This document shows positions 25,501-37,200 of a stretch of 64,000 bases of DNA, piece by piece. Position 1 is the stretch's first letter. The number at the start of each line of letters is the position of its first letter. The DNA lies in the NCBI RefSeq assembly GCF_002775205.1, contig NC_036445.1, forward strand, positions 24,470,953 through 24,534,952. Reading direction: 5' to 3'. Position numbers and translations under genes: made by a program. The notes below the pieces were generated by a model. That model worked only from the letters and a program-made list of their open reading frames with translations. It did not search any database and had not been told where the DNA came from. This DNA is from Xiphophorus maculatus. Its lineage: Eukaryota > Chordata > Actinopteri > Cyprinodontiformes > Poeciliidae.

Positions 25501-28500
25501 GAATCAACCTGATGACAAGACCTTGGAAAGTTGAAATGTATCCAATATAATAACATAAAAATCATTTCAACAACTAATTAGGGAGATGCCTGGGGTTGGT
25601 AATCGTCCGTTGCCTCAGAACGCAGGACGTACATCAATGAGTATATCAAAAATGTTTAACTAAACAACAGCTTAGCATTCACTAAAATGTTAAAACATTA
25701 CTCTATGTTTTCATGTCAAACATTTCTTACTTTACCATGAAGCCGATGATTGGACAATAATTTAGGGTTTCAATAAACAATTGCTGTTGAGCGACAAGAC
25801 GAGCTGTTTTCTACTTCATACAGCAAAACCATTTAATAAAGTTCCTGCTAACGTTGGACCCTAAAGGTATCGTATGGGTTGTAAAGAAGATTTTCAAGAA
25901 AGAAAGTCCAGTTTCAAAATGGCTGCTACTAGTTTTTCTCACAATGCTGCGAGAAATAGAGAGATATTATTAGCAGATTTGGGAGTTTTGAGTCCCATAG
26001 GAAAGGGTGACAACGAGAACAAAACATTTATGCTTTCAATCTTCAATCTGCGGTAAAATTGAAATTTCAAATGACTATGGAAGAATCTTGTGTTAGGTAT
26101 TCGGATAATTCATAAAGTGGATTATGTCAACTCTGAAAATTACTGAAATTGTTTACTGCAAAGTAATCAGAGTGAATCGAAAACTTAATGTTTTTTTAAT
26201 TAATACAAAAAAAATCTTAAAAAGAAAAAGATAAAACAGGAAAGCTTTAGTCTGATTTGATATTAGGCAGACTTTTCTGTCCTTTTCAGTTTTGCAGATC
26301 TCAGATGAGTAGTTCTTATGAATCAGTAAGAACTGGAGAATCAAATAAGTACAGTTTGTTCTGTGTTTTAAGGTACAAGATTCATTTTCATTTTAAATTT
26401 GTGGTGCCACAATAACAACAATAAGGGCCTGTGCATTTCTTGTCCTTTTCTCCTTTTACAAACATGCAAGTAAGACATTATGATTCCTACCATCTAAAAC
26501 ATAAACTGTACTGTGGAAAATATTAGACACGCTTAAGATGCTTGTCTATTTGTCATTAGCCATTAAACTTGCTGTTTTTCAAAGACAAAAGGTTCTATTT
26601 TTAGCTTAAATTAGTTACGAATTCAGTAAAGTTCTATGTTTTCGTTTTACAAATTGCTCATTTCCAGGAAGCTCACTGTGAATATTTCCTTTTTTAGAGC
26701 TTTCTTTGCCATCTTCGATGCTGTCAGGTATTCTTACATCACAAGGCAAAAATGCGCTCTTAACTCATCTTGCCCGGTTAAATGAGAACCGCTCTTCGTC
26801 AGCTTAACTGGACGAGGCTCAAAAAACATCATGTAATTTTTGTCTGCTGCCACTAGACGGGGTGAGAGTCGGAGGGGGTGAGCCAAACGCCTGCCCCATA
26901 ATAACCACCAGACATGACTCATTCAGCGTGGAATACCACAGCAGCCACAAACAGGTCTCTGGCAGACAAGGAGCAGAAATCCGACCCCACAGCAGAGTTT
27001 GTGAATGGGACAGGAATGAGCGAAACCAGGCTAAATTTAATAGAGCTCCAATACGTTTCAGAGATTTAGGAGTTTTAAGAAATCACCAAATGTTTAGTTT
27101 GGCTTATTTGTAAAGTCAAGTGTGTAAGTGACTAAAGGCTGTGTGTTTTAGCTGTTGATATTAGTTTAACCGAGAGGAAACTCGGCCTTTCTCTCCACCT
27201 CACAGTTTCTCTTTATTTCCTTTCCTAAATTCCCCCGCCGGCTCCGTGATTCTTTTGGCAAAACGTCCTCTCATCGAGTCGTCACGCGCAGCTTTTTAAA
27301 AGACAGCGCAGGGACGACATATCACCTTGTCAGATATGATTGCAGCTCTGATCATCGTCATCCTTGCCCCCACCGAGCGCGCCGCTCAGTATGAGGACTA
27401 ACACATGTTGGACGGCCGAGTCGTTATTCGCGGCCGTGGAGCTCGTCCAAGCCTGGAAGGGCCTGGAGAGCTCTGAGTCCATTCCGCGGGCATAAGAAAT
27501 AACACAGAAATAACATATTGTTCAGCTTAAAGTATGGCGGCCCGGGAGGGGGGGAGAGCAAACTGTGAGTGGTCACATTACATGAAAACAGCAGGCAGGA
27601 AGTGTTTTGCAACAGCGGAAAATCTTCAGGTCCAGTCTGACCACCAGACGGTCACACTTCATCTGGCCTGCGGTCAGTGGATGGATATCATCCCTACTGT
27701 ACAGGGCTGGAGACGCTGCCCGGCATTCGTCTTTTACCCTTTTTGCACGCTTTTCAAAGTTTACACCTTATCCTTCCATCACTTCCTCTGCCTCTCCTGC
27801 TACATCTTTCTTCTTTTACAACTACGTCTGATCATGTTTAGTGCCCCCCCTTTACCTTTCACCTCAAGCTTCCCCCCCACGCCCCTTCTCTCTCTCTCGC
27901 TCTCTATCTTACCCGCTTTCTCTCTCTGTTTGTGGTCAGTCACACTTAATCTAGCTCCATCCATCTGTTTCTCTTCACTCATTTAGTCCGGGCTGCTTTC
28001 GATTAAGATTACATCAGGCTTTGACCTATTAGTGTGCCATGATCCTTTTGAAGTCATGCTGTGGTTACAGGTTAAGCTCAAAGCCCACCAATCTTCATAC
28101 TCAGTCTAACACAGACAGCAATGGGAAAGTAAAGAAAAAAAAATGAGCATAGGTTTGTAAAAGTTTTCAGCCCGGGACCAAAGTCATTGTTTTTTTTTCT
28201 CTCTCTCTCTCTCCGGGATCTGGGATCATTAAACGGTATAAGAGTCGTGGTAATGTGGACACCCAATAGAGACCCATTTTGGACTCTAACCCATAATCCA
28301 ACCAACCAAGCTGTGAACTGGAATATATTGTTCATTTAACCCCATATCCTGAAGATTTTTTGAGACTTTCTGTTCCCTATTATGGTTCCTGTTTAAAATT
28401 GGACTCACAGTTTCCACTAAACATAATCCAGACCGCTTTCATAGCTTTAGGAGCCAAATGAGGAACATATTGAGGCTTATCTACTAGGCTAACCCTCCAC

Positions 28501-28712
28501 TTATAAGTCATTTTAATAAAGCACTAATACTTTTATTTTAATGATACAAAGACCTATAAAACCCGGCAGATGTGAAGTTCTCCCAGATTAAATAATGTTT
28601 AAGTTGTGTCCCCTGCTCGTTCTCATGATTCACTTCTAACTTCATCTCTACGAAAGAGAATTAAACATGAGGCGTTAAAATTATTTACATTTAAATGAGG
28701 TGTATTAAATTA

Positions 28713-28853
28713 CAGGCTGCACAATCACACAGTTGTTGAAATTGGTGCCTAGCATAAAGAAGGTTGTGGGTTTGAATCCTGGCATAAAGTCTTGATGTAT
28801 GTATGTTGTTTTTTTCCAGGTAGCCTGGCTTCCTCCCCCAGTCTGAAAAAGGG
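28713..28853 (+). repeat. SINE-like dispersed repeat, diverged copy
   Basis: It contains ggctgcacaatcacacagtt, then gttgtgggtttgaatcctgg (a B-box-like gggtttgaatcc), then ggcttcctcccccagtctga. This is the order of the copy at 36830-37186, with an internal deletion. Confidence 0.6.
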
Positions 28854-28889
28854 GATGATAAGGACTGGAGACAAAAAAATAATAATTAA

Positions 28890-29760
28890 AAACATGTATT
28901 TTCCCCTTTAATAGCCTGTAATTTAATTGTTTAGTTTTGGTATTTTTTAAGAAAGGAACATGTAGACCTGTTTTTTTTTGTTGTACTTTTTAGCATATGC
29001 TAAGATCTGCATACTGATTGAAACAAAGGTGCTATACTGAGAGTATCAGGTTTAATGACTTGGCATCCAATGCTTTGTTAACGTTAGTGTTTGATAATAA
29101 CTGTTATGCTGAGTTGAAAAGAAAGAAGAAAAGAAACAGTTACATTTCGGTCCAGTTGTTGGAAAATTAGCTTGTTTTTGACGTTATGACCGTTATTTTT
29201 TTTAAAATGCGATGATACACATTCGGTATCCATGGATACGCTGAATGAAATGCATTAAATATTTAGTATTACTTTAAAAAGCATTTTTAAAAATGTATAT
29301 TCCCTATGACAGACTATGATTTAATTGTTTAGTTTTATTATTTTTTCAAGATAAGTGTTGATCTGTTTTGTTTTGGGTTTTTTAGCATAGCCAGGAATGC
29401 TAACATGGGTGAATTGATTTGAAAAAGCTAAGTGGTGCTATTTAATCTAAGAGTATCAGGTTTGGTGACTTTGTAGTCCAATACTTCACAATTTTGTTGA
29501 CTTCTTGGAAATATATAGCTTTAATTGGTCTCTTTTGCATTTGTGGGATGAAACAAATTTGTGAGTTAAATGGTTTTGTGACTTATTTGTTAGCTTATTG
29601 AAATTTGTGGATACATGTCTGGGATGTTAGCACTAGCGTTTAAGAAAAATTGTTATGCTGGTTTGAAAAAAAACAAAACGGGAAAGCTAGCTTGTTCTTG
29701 ACCGTTATTTTTCTTTTTAAATGCCCTGACAAAACAAAATTTGGTTTCCATGGCAATGAC
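28890..29760. repeat. Two diverged tandem copies of a roughly 400-bp segment
   Basis: Copy 1 runs about 28890-29240 and copy 2 about 29288-29760. Shared words appear in the same order: taatttaattgtttagtttt / gatttaattgtttagtttta, agcata, gagtatcaggttt, tccaat, actgttatgctg / attgttatgctg, gctagcttgtt-type, ccgttattttt and tatccatgg / gtttccatgg. No coding potential is seen; an ancient local duplication or two copies of one repeat. Confidence 0.6.
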
Positions 29761-30018
29761 ATCAGACTTGTAGAGGTTTATTAGGACACTCAAAGACGCT
29801 TTACATAAAATCAGTAATTTCCATTCATGCGCACGTTCAGACACTGATGATGATAAGCTAATGGATTATAGCCACAGCTGTTGTATCAAGCCACTGGACC
29901 TTCTGACCAACACCAGCAGGAAAGGTGGGAGAAGTGTCTTGACCAAGGACACAACAAAAGAGGCGGGCCATTGCAGGGCAAACTCCTACCATTGTCGCCC
30001 CCAGTAATAAGCATTTTA

Positions 30019-30046
30019 TGTGTGTGTGTGTGTGCGCGTGTGTGTA
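30019..30046. repeat. GT-rich microsatellite
   Basis: An imperfect GT run with a GC interruption. Small open frames across it on both strands are artefacts. Confidence 0.9.
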
Positions 30047-30070
30047 TCTGTGTCGTAGTGATCATCAATC

Positions 30071-30121
30071 AAAGCTGATTTTCATAAACAAAATAATGAT
30101 TTCCTTGTGAAAATCAGCTTT
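30071..30121. repeat. 14-bp inverted repeat
   Basis: AAAGCTGATTTTCA (30071-30084) is exactly complemented by 30108-30121, with a 23-nt spacer. Possibly remnants of a small inverted-repeat element. Confidence 0.75.
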
Positions 30122-30786
30122 TATGTCTTTGGTGTCCAATTCTTAGCAAATTGAATGGTCCTATATTTTGCTCCTCTAAAACAGCACTATTCTCAGGGTT
30201 TTGTGACGGGAACAAATCCATTCGTATGTCCCGCTGACTCACTTGACTTCACCAGGTTGACCATCACATGTCGAACGTATGATTCACTTCATGTGCACAT
30301 ATGCCACAGAAGTGAGAAAAGACAATCAGCCTCAGACGCTGACATGCTATAATCAATAATCACAAGGGTCAAGCACTGAATACTGCAAAGTATATAAAAT
30401 GCATATATGGCAATTTCCTGAATCCTTGTACACAGACCTGAGTGTTTGCCTCTCGTGACGGCAGCGCCGTCGTAGTCCTAATCTAGTCTGGAGTGGTCTT
30501 GAAAGCCACCTTTTACGCAAAGCTTTCTTCCAGTGGGGGAAGCCACTTTCTGCACTGAAAACAAGATGATGCATCTCCAATTTTAAAAATAAAAAAGCAT
30601 TAGTTAGTCACAAGTACTTAAATGAAATTTGTAGAAGTTACTTCACTTACGTTGGTTTACAATGACAGCTTAATAAACGTAATAAATTAATGTGAATAAA
30701 CTTCTTTTTTTTTAGTACTTGTGATCAATTAAAGCAATTTTCTTTTCAAGCTGGAGCTGGATTCACTTTTCTCAGTGTGTTCTAAA

Positions 30787-30812
30787 TACCAGGGACTTAG
30801 AAGTCCCTGGTA
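30787..30812. repeat. 12-bp inverted repeat, 2-nt spacer
   Basis: TACCAGGGACTT, ag, then its exact complement. A third partial copy (gaagtccctgg) follows at once at 30814-30824, suggesting local template slippage. Confidence 0.8.
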
Positions 30813-31149
30813 TGAAGTCCCTGGAGAAATGGCAGCCGGCATAACAAAACACCGATGAGGTACTCCAACCTTATGTAGTCGACTCACTGGGCGACCTCTT
30901 GCTGTTGTCATGTTGTATCTTGGACAGGCTTCACAAGACCCCCCGCTCTTGACTGCAAATCAAATAAAGGATTGGAGTCAATTAAGCATATCCCTCGAGT
31001 TTTCATTTTTTACTGAAATTCACTGGAATTTCACTACAATTTACACAATGAAAAGCATACCACCAGGTCCCAATGGAGCACATCATCCCTTGACGCCTAC
31101 ACAGAAGACCATGCTCCATACTGGAAAAAAAAAAATAGAAAAAAAAAAT

Positions 31150-31206
31150 ATATATATATATATACAGTATATATATATACCTGGGAAATAAATATATTTC
31201 CCAGGT
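31150..31206. repeat. AT microsatellite abutting a 12-bp inverted repeat
   Basis: An AT run broken by cagt leads into ACCTGGGAAATA (31179-31190), aata, and its exact complement (31195-31206). AT-rich cruciform-prone DNA; no function inferred. Confidence 0.8.
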
Positions 31207-31551
31207 TTCTGCTTACCATCTTACAGAATTAGCACTGAGAGTTGACTGGTGGCTCAACAGATCGGAGGGTTAAGTCCCCAGCTTTACTCTGGTTGTCAGT
31301 ATCAGAGATGCTCCTGCCCCAGTTTGTGGTAAGAGCAGAAATATGTGTCATAATAGAATCCAAGCATGTATTCAGTTGAACCAGGACCACATTATTATTC
31401 ATTTAAAGCTGAAGGAAAGACTTAAAGAAAATATAAAAGTAGTTAGACATGAACGTTTTCACTATGTCTAATGTTAAATCATATACATGTTTGTAAATTG
31501 TATTGTGTGTGTCAATATTACTGTAATGTTTGACAGTGACAGAGAATATGT

Positions 31552-31576
31552 AAAAAAAAAAAAAAAAAAAAAAAAA
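31552..31576 (+). repeat. Poly(A) run of 25
   Basis: An uninterrupted A run. It could be a retroposon tail, but no recognisable element body precedes it. Confidence 0.9.
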
Positions 31577-33218
31577 GCACGTCTATGTATCAGGCAGGAA
31601 TTAAGCAATATTTGCCCACTGCCAGCTCCTGAAAATGAGGTTGAGACAAAAAGTTGGTAAAGAGCAGGGCACCTCTTCATCAGGTCAGAAATAATTTAGA
31701 GTAATAGCATTCAGCGATGTAAACTCTGAAATGTCACATTGTAATCTTATGAAATGACACTTAAGCTCAGTGAATTCTAACACCTCATGTTGATAAGACT
31801 GACCTTTAACATAATCGCTTTGATTTTTATTAGTTTTATTAGTTATTTTTATTAGCGCGCCACCAAATCTAACCCTACAAAGGGCCTTAGTTAGCATTAA
31901 TGTTATTTAACGTTGGCTTTGCTTTTTAATTTTCTGTTTGTCAAACTTAAGCTCTATGAAAGCTGTTAGTAAACAGAGATTTATGATTTACCAACATATT
32001 ATTCCTGTAGACTGGCATGAATTGGTTGAAAGATTTTCTCAGATTGTCGTGAAGCGATCGGTACACTAACTATCGACGTGTGAAGCAAGTAACATCAAGT
32101 CTTGGAAAAAAGGGAAAGAACAACATATTTTTATAAAAAACAACAAATATAGACAAAAAGAAGCTAAATTTTTTTTTGAGATCTTCCATCTTAGCATGTC
32201 TTATTTACACCAATCTTGTTTGATTAGGGAAATATGCAGCAGCTGGTGGACTTTTGATACCTACGAGAAACTTTTAGTCCTCCCTTCAAAATGATATTGG
32301 CACAAATGTTTGACACAAGTTTAGTTAGTTTTGGCCAAATAAGATTTCGACTGGCTAAATTCTACCAGGTTGCTTTATCTGTGCATCCACGGTTTCATTT
32401 CCGTGGACGGCTTGTGAGTAGAGATTGACAGAAAAGCTAAACTGCACATCATCATTACTCCTGGGTCAGAGCTGGGCTAAGTAGCCAATTGGCTAAAACT
32501 GACATCTTTTGGCCAAGCCGCAGCAGGGTAGGATGTTAAAGTCATTTCGACTCATCAGGCTAAGTGGACACAGTTGACTGAAAGGTCTCGAACCTCCACA
32601 CGTCTGGCTGCGGGTAGCTTTCATTGCCAACAGTTCTCAATTAGAGCAGAGGATAAGAGGACATCTGGGCGGCGGAGTCAAAGTCTGTTTGACTTATGTA
32701 TATTAATGTCCGCCCACAGGCCTGGTTTCATTTCATAAATAAACCTTACATGGAGCTGCAAATGTCAGTCACTCTGTTTACAGCTTGGACTGATGCTGAG
32801 ACAATATCCAAGCAGAGGGAGAATCTACCGACTTTTACTATGATAACTTGCCTCACTAACTCCTTTACATGAATAAAGTCAAAGTACTTTTGCATAATAT
32901 ACTAAAACAAAAATACAAAGCCTGCCAAAAAAAGGCAGACGATCCAAAGGCCAGATGTTTACACAACATCTGTTAGTACTAAATGAATTTTTTTACAACC
33001 TTAACTTTTCAGCCTTTTTATGGTTGAGATTATTTTCTTAATTACTCAAGAATTAAAACTTTGGTTTTCATTCGAATTAGATAATGTAAGCAAAAAAACC
33101 CCCAACAAATTCTAATGTACAGTGAGCAATGATGAAACACTTTTATACATGCAATGCAGTAAACTTTCCACTGTTTTGTTTTTTCTTTGCATTTTGTTTG
33201 TTAATCCTTGCTGTGTCT

Positions 33219-33271
33219 TTTGCACGACTCAAAGCACGTGCAAAAGATGCACATGCTTTGAGTCGTGCAAA
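33219..33271. repeat. Strong hairpin: 23 paired bases per arm, 5-nt loop
   Basis: TTTGCACGACTCAAAGCA (33219-33236) pairs with 33254-33271. After one c/a mismatch, GTGCA (33238-33242) pairs with TGCAC (33248-33252) around loop aaaga. The stem is close to perfect, unlike most precursor microRNAs, and is followed within 10 nt by a second hairpin. Likely a small inverted-repeat element; a small-RNA source is possible but unproven. Confidence 0.8.
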
Positions 33272-33278
33272 TACCTAT

Positions 33279-33320
33279 GTGCAGGTACTATGCAGATAGA
33301 AAGATGCATAGCACCTGCAT
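33279..33320. repeat. Second adjacent hairpin, 14-bp stem with one mismatch
   Basis: GCAGGTACTATGCA (33281-33294) pairs with TGCATAGCACCTGC (33305-33318), extended by one A-T and one G-T pair. The 10-nt loop is gatagaaaga. Confidence 0.75.
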
Positions 33321-34045
33321 TTTTCTATGTGCTTCTAAAAAAATAGCTGTAGGTTTGTTTGTATTTTTAACACATTTATTGGGAGCTTTAGTGCCAAAAC
33401 AATCATAAAAATTGTTTTATTTCTCAAATTGCAGTGGCATAATAACACTGAAAACTTCAAGAAAGTTAGGAATCACGTGTAACTTTGTACATAATAACTG
33501 ATGCAGTATTGAAAGATACTGAATATCACTGAACCATTTTTAATGCTTTATTTTAAGGTTGATCAGCATTTAGGAGCTTTTACTTTGGAAAGCTGTGAAT
33601 TCCCATGAAGATGCCAGGCTGTCTGTAGCCCCCACCTGTGAACCCACTAAAGTAGTATTGAGCCTTTTTTGGTGAAGTTAGCTTTAAAAAACCTACTACG
33701 AGTACGTTTTTCCTACCCAAGAGTGAAGGAGCAGAAGAAAAGGGAATAAAGGACTGTTACATAACAAGTGAATCTAACACGTACTACAGGTTAATGACAT
33801 TTGACTTGTAGCACAGTCTCTGAAACCGCTGCGGAAGTGATAAGATCACATGGATGTCACAGTTTCTCCTTTTAGCTCATCTTTTGAGACAGATTCAGAT
33901 GGAGAAGTGGAATAAAAAGCAACAGTGGAAATGGGTCAAACAATGACGGATGAGGAGCTGATCACTTTCACACCCACCTCTCACCCCATCCGCCTCACTC
34001 CTCCTCCCATCTGACGGACGCCAAACACTGAGCCTCCCTCATCGC

Positions 34046-34052
34046 TATAAAA
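34046..34052 (+). promoter_or_regulatory. TATA box upstream of the first Siglec-like gene
   Basis: TATAAAA lies about 200 bp upstream of the signal-peptide ATG at 34251. Transcription would begin near 34075. A donor-like gggtgagt at about 34140 could mark a 5' UTR intron. Confidence 0.55.
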
Positions 34053-34250
34053 CCTCCTCACCTTCATGACTGTCAGGGACATAAACATCCTGAGGTGTCC
34101 GTGCTTATCTGACTGGCTGAGGTGGATGCAGATACTCTGAGGGTGAGTTCTTGAGATTGAAATAGTTTGATGACATATGCTGTGATCAGTGAGTTCTTCA
34201 GCTCTCATCTAATTGTTTATGGTGACATAACAGAGCTCGTGTCAGCGGAG

Positions 34251-37200
34251 ATGTTGGCAGGTGCGCTAGTTCTGGGCACCATCCTCACAGCTTTACCAGG
34301 TATGAGACGAATGGTATTATTCTTTAAAGTGTTGTTTTTTTCTTTGCATTTTGAAAACTAGAATCAAGGCGTGTTGAGCTCGCAGATTTTTTGGGGGGAA
34401 AATTGTTCAGTTACAGATTAGTTTTTAATTTAGGATTTGTATTATTTACTTTTAAGTTTTAAAATCAAGTGGCAGATTTTTAAGAGCCATTATGTCGACA
34501 ATATCCTGCAGCCAGGTGCCCTTCTCTTTACACTCCGACTTATTTATAAGTATTGATTGTCTTTTGTGCAAGGTAGTCAGCCAGGCCCACAGTCAGCAGC
34601 ACAGGACGACACCACGGCTGCACATCAAGGAGAACGCTTCCTGCTTAACTTTGAAATGCTACTCTCTGAGATTTCATGTTTGAAATATATTAGGAAAACA
34701 ATTGGCCATGTACTTGTTGCATGTCATCACCCTGCTTACAGTCGAGAGATGGTAATTCAGGTGAGAATTGTAGAAAATGCGGTGGAATATGTGCTGATTT
34801 TTGTGCATTTTTACCAATGGCATGCACATACATTTTGAGAAGAGGTACACAAGTGGACAATCATGTAACCATGATTTTTACTGTAACATATATGTAACAT
34901 ATGTATACTGTAACATATGTATATGTTTGCTTGTATTTTTTGTGCTTAGATTCCTAAATTAGAGCCCTGACAATTGAAAGATTCAAAGCGTTTGTCTCCT
35001 AGGTGCTCAGAGCAGGTGGAGTGTGTCGTTTTCCAGAAGAGTGATCTGTGTGTGGGCAGGAACTACAGTGACTCTGCCCTGCCGCTATGACTACCCCTCA
35101 AGTTGGTCATTTGTTCATTTTGCACTTCTATAGATGGACGGTTCAAATTTTTGTGAAAACAAGTAAATGTACTTTGTTGGGGTTTTATGTAACAGAGTAT
35201 AAGAAATCTGAAAAGTTCTATTTTTCTATTCACTAATAGTAGGTTGTGTTGGTGTATCTCATTAAGTATCAGTAAAATATGGTGTTGTTTATGGCTTTAG
35301 GATATGTTTAAGTGAACAACAGCATTGTGTAAAACTACCCCAGGTCACACTGTGAGGCGCGTTATGTGGTTCCGTGTTTCTACTGAGGGCCGCAGGGAGT
35401 TTGCTCACCACACCGACCCCAACCAGATCAGCCCGTCCTACCGCGGGCGCACGCGGTGAGAAGAACTGCAAGTGCTGTTATTGTTACAGTAAAATTACGT
35501 TACTGAATTGCTGCCTGGATTCTAGCTACACCGGGGGAAGCTATTCCAGCTGCTCGGTTCAGATTCGGGGTGTGCAGCTGGGCGATGCGGGCCAGTATCA
35601 CTTCAGGTTTGAGACAGACCAACCGCTGGGGAGATGGACCTCACCTGACACCATTACTCTGGATGTAACAGGTAGGTGAACAGAAACTAAAACTGCTGAG
35701 ACATCTCAGAAAAGTTGCCGTATTTAATGACGTGTGTTTCTGTGTGTCACAGAGCTCCAGGTTCAGGTGCATCCAGCTAGGCCAAGCAACATGTTTGGAT
35801 TTGGAGAAACAGTCTTTGTAGGTTGCCAGGCCAGAGGATGTGCTGCCCCGGGGAGAAGCTTGGCACTCTACAGGTAAGTCTACATAAAGCCTGTTTTATT
35901 ATTACAAGCAGCCATCTACTGTGACCAGACAGGGGTCAACAGGACACGAAGGAGACACAAGACACACTGTTAAATAATCACTGGGTCAGAATTACTTTTT
36001 AAAAGTAGGTTAAAAAGGCAAATATAAATTGGTAGCAATAAGTCAGTCAGTGATTTTATCCAGGAAAGAAGATGAAGCAAAAGCAATAAACCAGGAGTAC
36101 TTTCTGTGAGAAAAACAAAGAGAATACACACAGTTAATGTCAGCAATAGCTCTGTCAGTGACTGTGTACAGGAAAGAGGCACAACTAAACCCTGGTTAGG
36201 TGTATCTTTGGATGCAAAAATAAGAGAGAAAAAGGTGAGAGATGAGAGAAATGGCACTTATTTGACACAACTAAAAAGTGGCACCATTGAGCTAGTTCAG
36301 GCCATCCACTACAGCTGTGCTATCTGCCTAGCTAGCCCAACGCTAACTGGCTAGCTAGCTGGCTAAGTAGCCCAAAGTTGGCATTGGGTCGGGTTTTCTT
36401 TCCACCCCCTATCCCTATCTCTTACTAGCTAATGGAAAGAAATCACAGTTTACCGTCAGTTCCCTTATCGTGTGATGTTTTAGGAACGGATTGAACCTCG
36501 GCTCGTATGAGAAGAAGATGATTAACCGCTTTGACCCGCAGCACGCAGGCGCGTACACCTGCCGACCAATCCCACCGCAGAACGTCCAGTCACCGTCGGT
36601 CTCCCTGACGATGGGGTGTAAGTAATGTCAGCCAAGAAGAACAGAAACTTTTAGGATTTTTAAAGTTTTACACTGTGGAGATGCATCTGGAAGTAATGGA
36701 CAGGGGGTAATATTTATTATGCTCTTGTTCATAGATGAGGACAAATGTCTTACAATTTGAAGAAAGCATGAAGCAAAGAATTTAGGAAATAATAATCATG
36801 CAATTTATTTCACATAATAAGCTGTAATACCTTGCAGCCTTGCAGCAAGTAGGTCCTGGGTTCAATTCCCGTGCTGGGGTCTTTCTGCATGGAGTTTGCA
36901 TGTTCTCCCTGTGCATGCGTGGGTTCTCTCCAGGTATTCCGGCTTCCTTCCACAGTCCAAAAACATGACTGTCAGGTTAATTGGTCTATCTAAATTCTCC
37001 CTAGGTGTGAGTGTGTGTGTGAATGGTTGTTTGTCCTGTATGTCTCTGTGTTGCCCTGCGACAGACTGGCGACCTGTCCAGGGTGTACCCCGCCTCTCGC
37101 CCAGAACGTAGCTGGAGATAGACACCAGCAACCCTCCCGACCCCATTAGGGACAAGGGTGAACAGAAAATGGATGGATGGACGGACAAGCTGTAATATAT

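Larger units (their letters stand above)
9850..34040. other. 25-kb gene-free interval between scleraxis and the Siglec-like genes
   Basis: No exon chain with splice signals and a recognisable domain was found on either strand. Named contents are listed separately: Tc1 relics, hAT-like and SINE-like repeats, a local duplication, microsatellites and hairpins. Sub-stretches where I see nothing specific are 12061-13909, 14590-16970, 17440-21290, 22570-28710 (apart from a repeat tail at 24220 and a CT tract near 27893) and 31580-33210. Long quiet flanks are usual around developmental bHLH genes, so regulatory elements may lie here, but that is inference. Confidence 0.6.

Noticed and set aside
27534..27986. 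150-residue plus-strand open frame
   Set aside because: No recognisable domain; the second half is a CT-rich low-complexity tract.
33219..33320. The paired hairpins as microRNA precursors
   Set aside because: The first stem is nearly perfect with a tiny loop and the second is too short; neither has a recognised mature sequence. Kept only as structural observations.
35374..35679. Open frame running through exons 3-4 of the first receptor as a separate gene
   Set aside because: It is the exon-4 frame extended backward through the 70-bp intron; splice signals and Ig continuity support the spliced model.
36850..36900. tRNA gene suggested by ggttcaattcc
   Set aside because: Only a B-box-like word within a SINE-like repeat; no cloverleaf or A box at the right distance because the copy is 5'-truncated.
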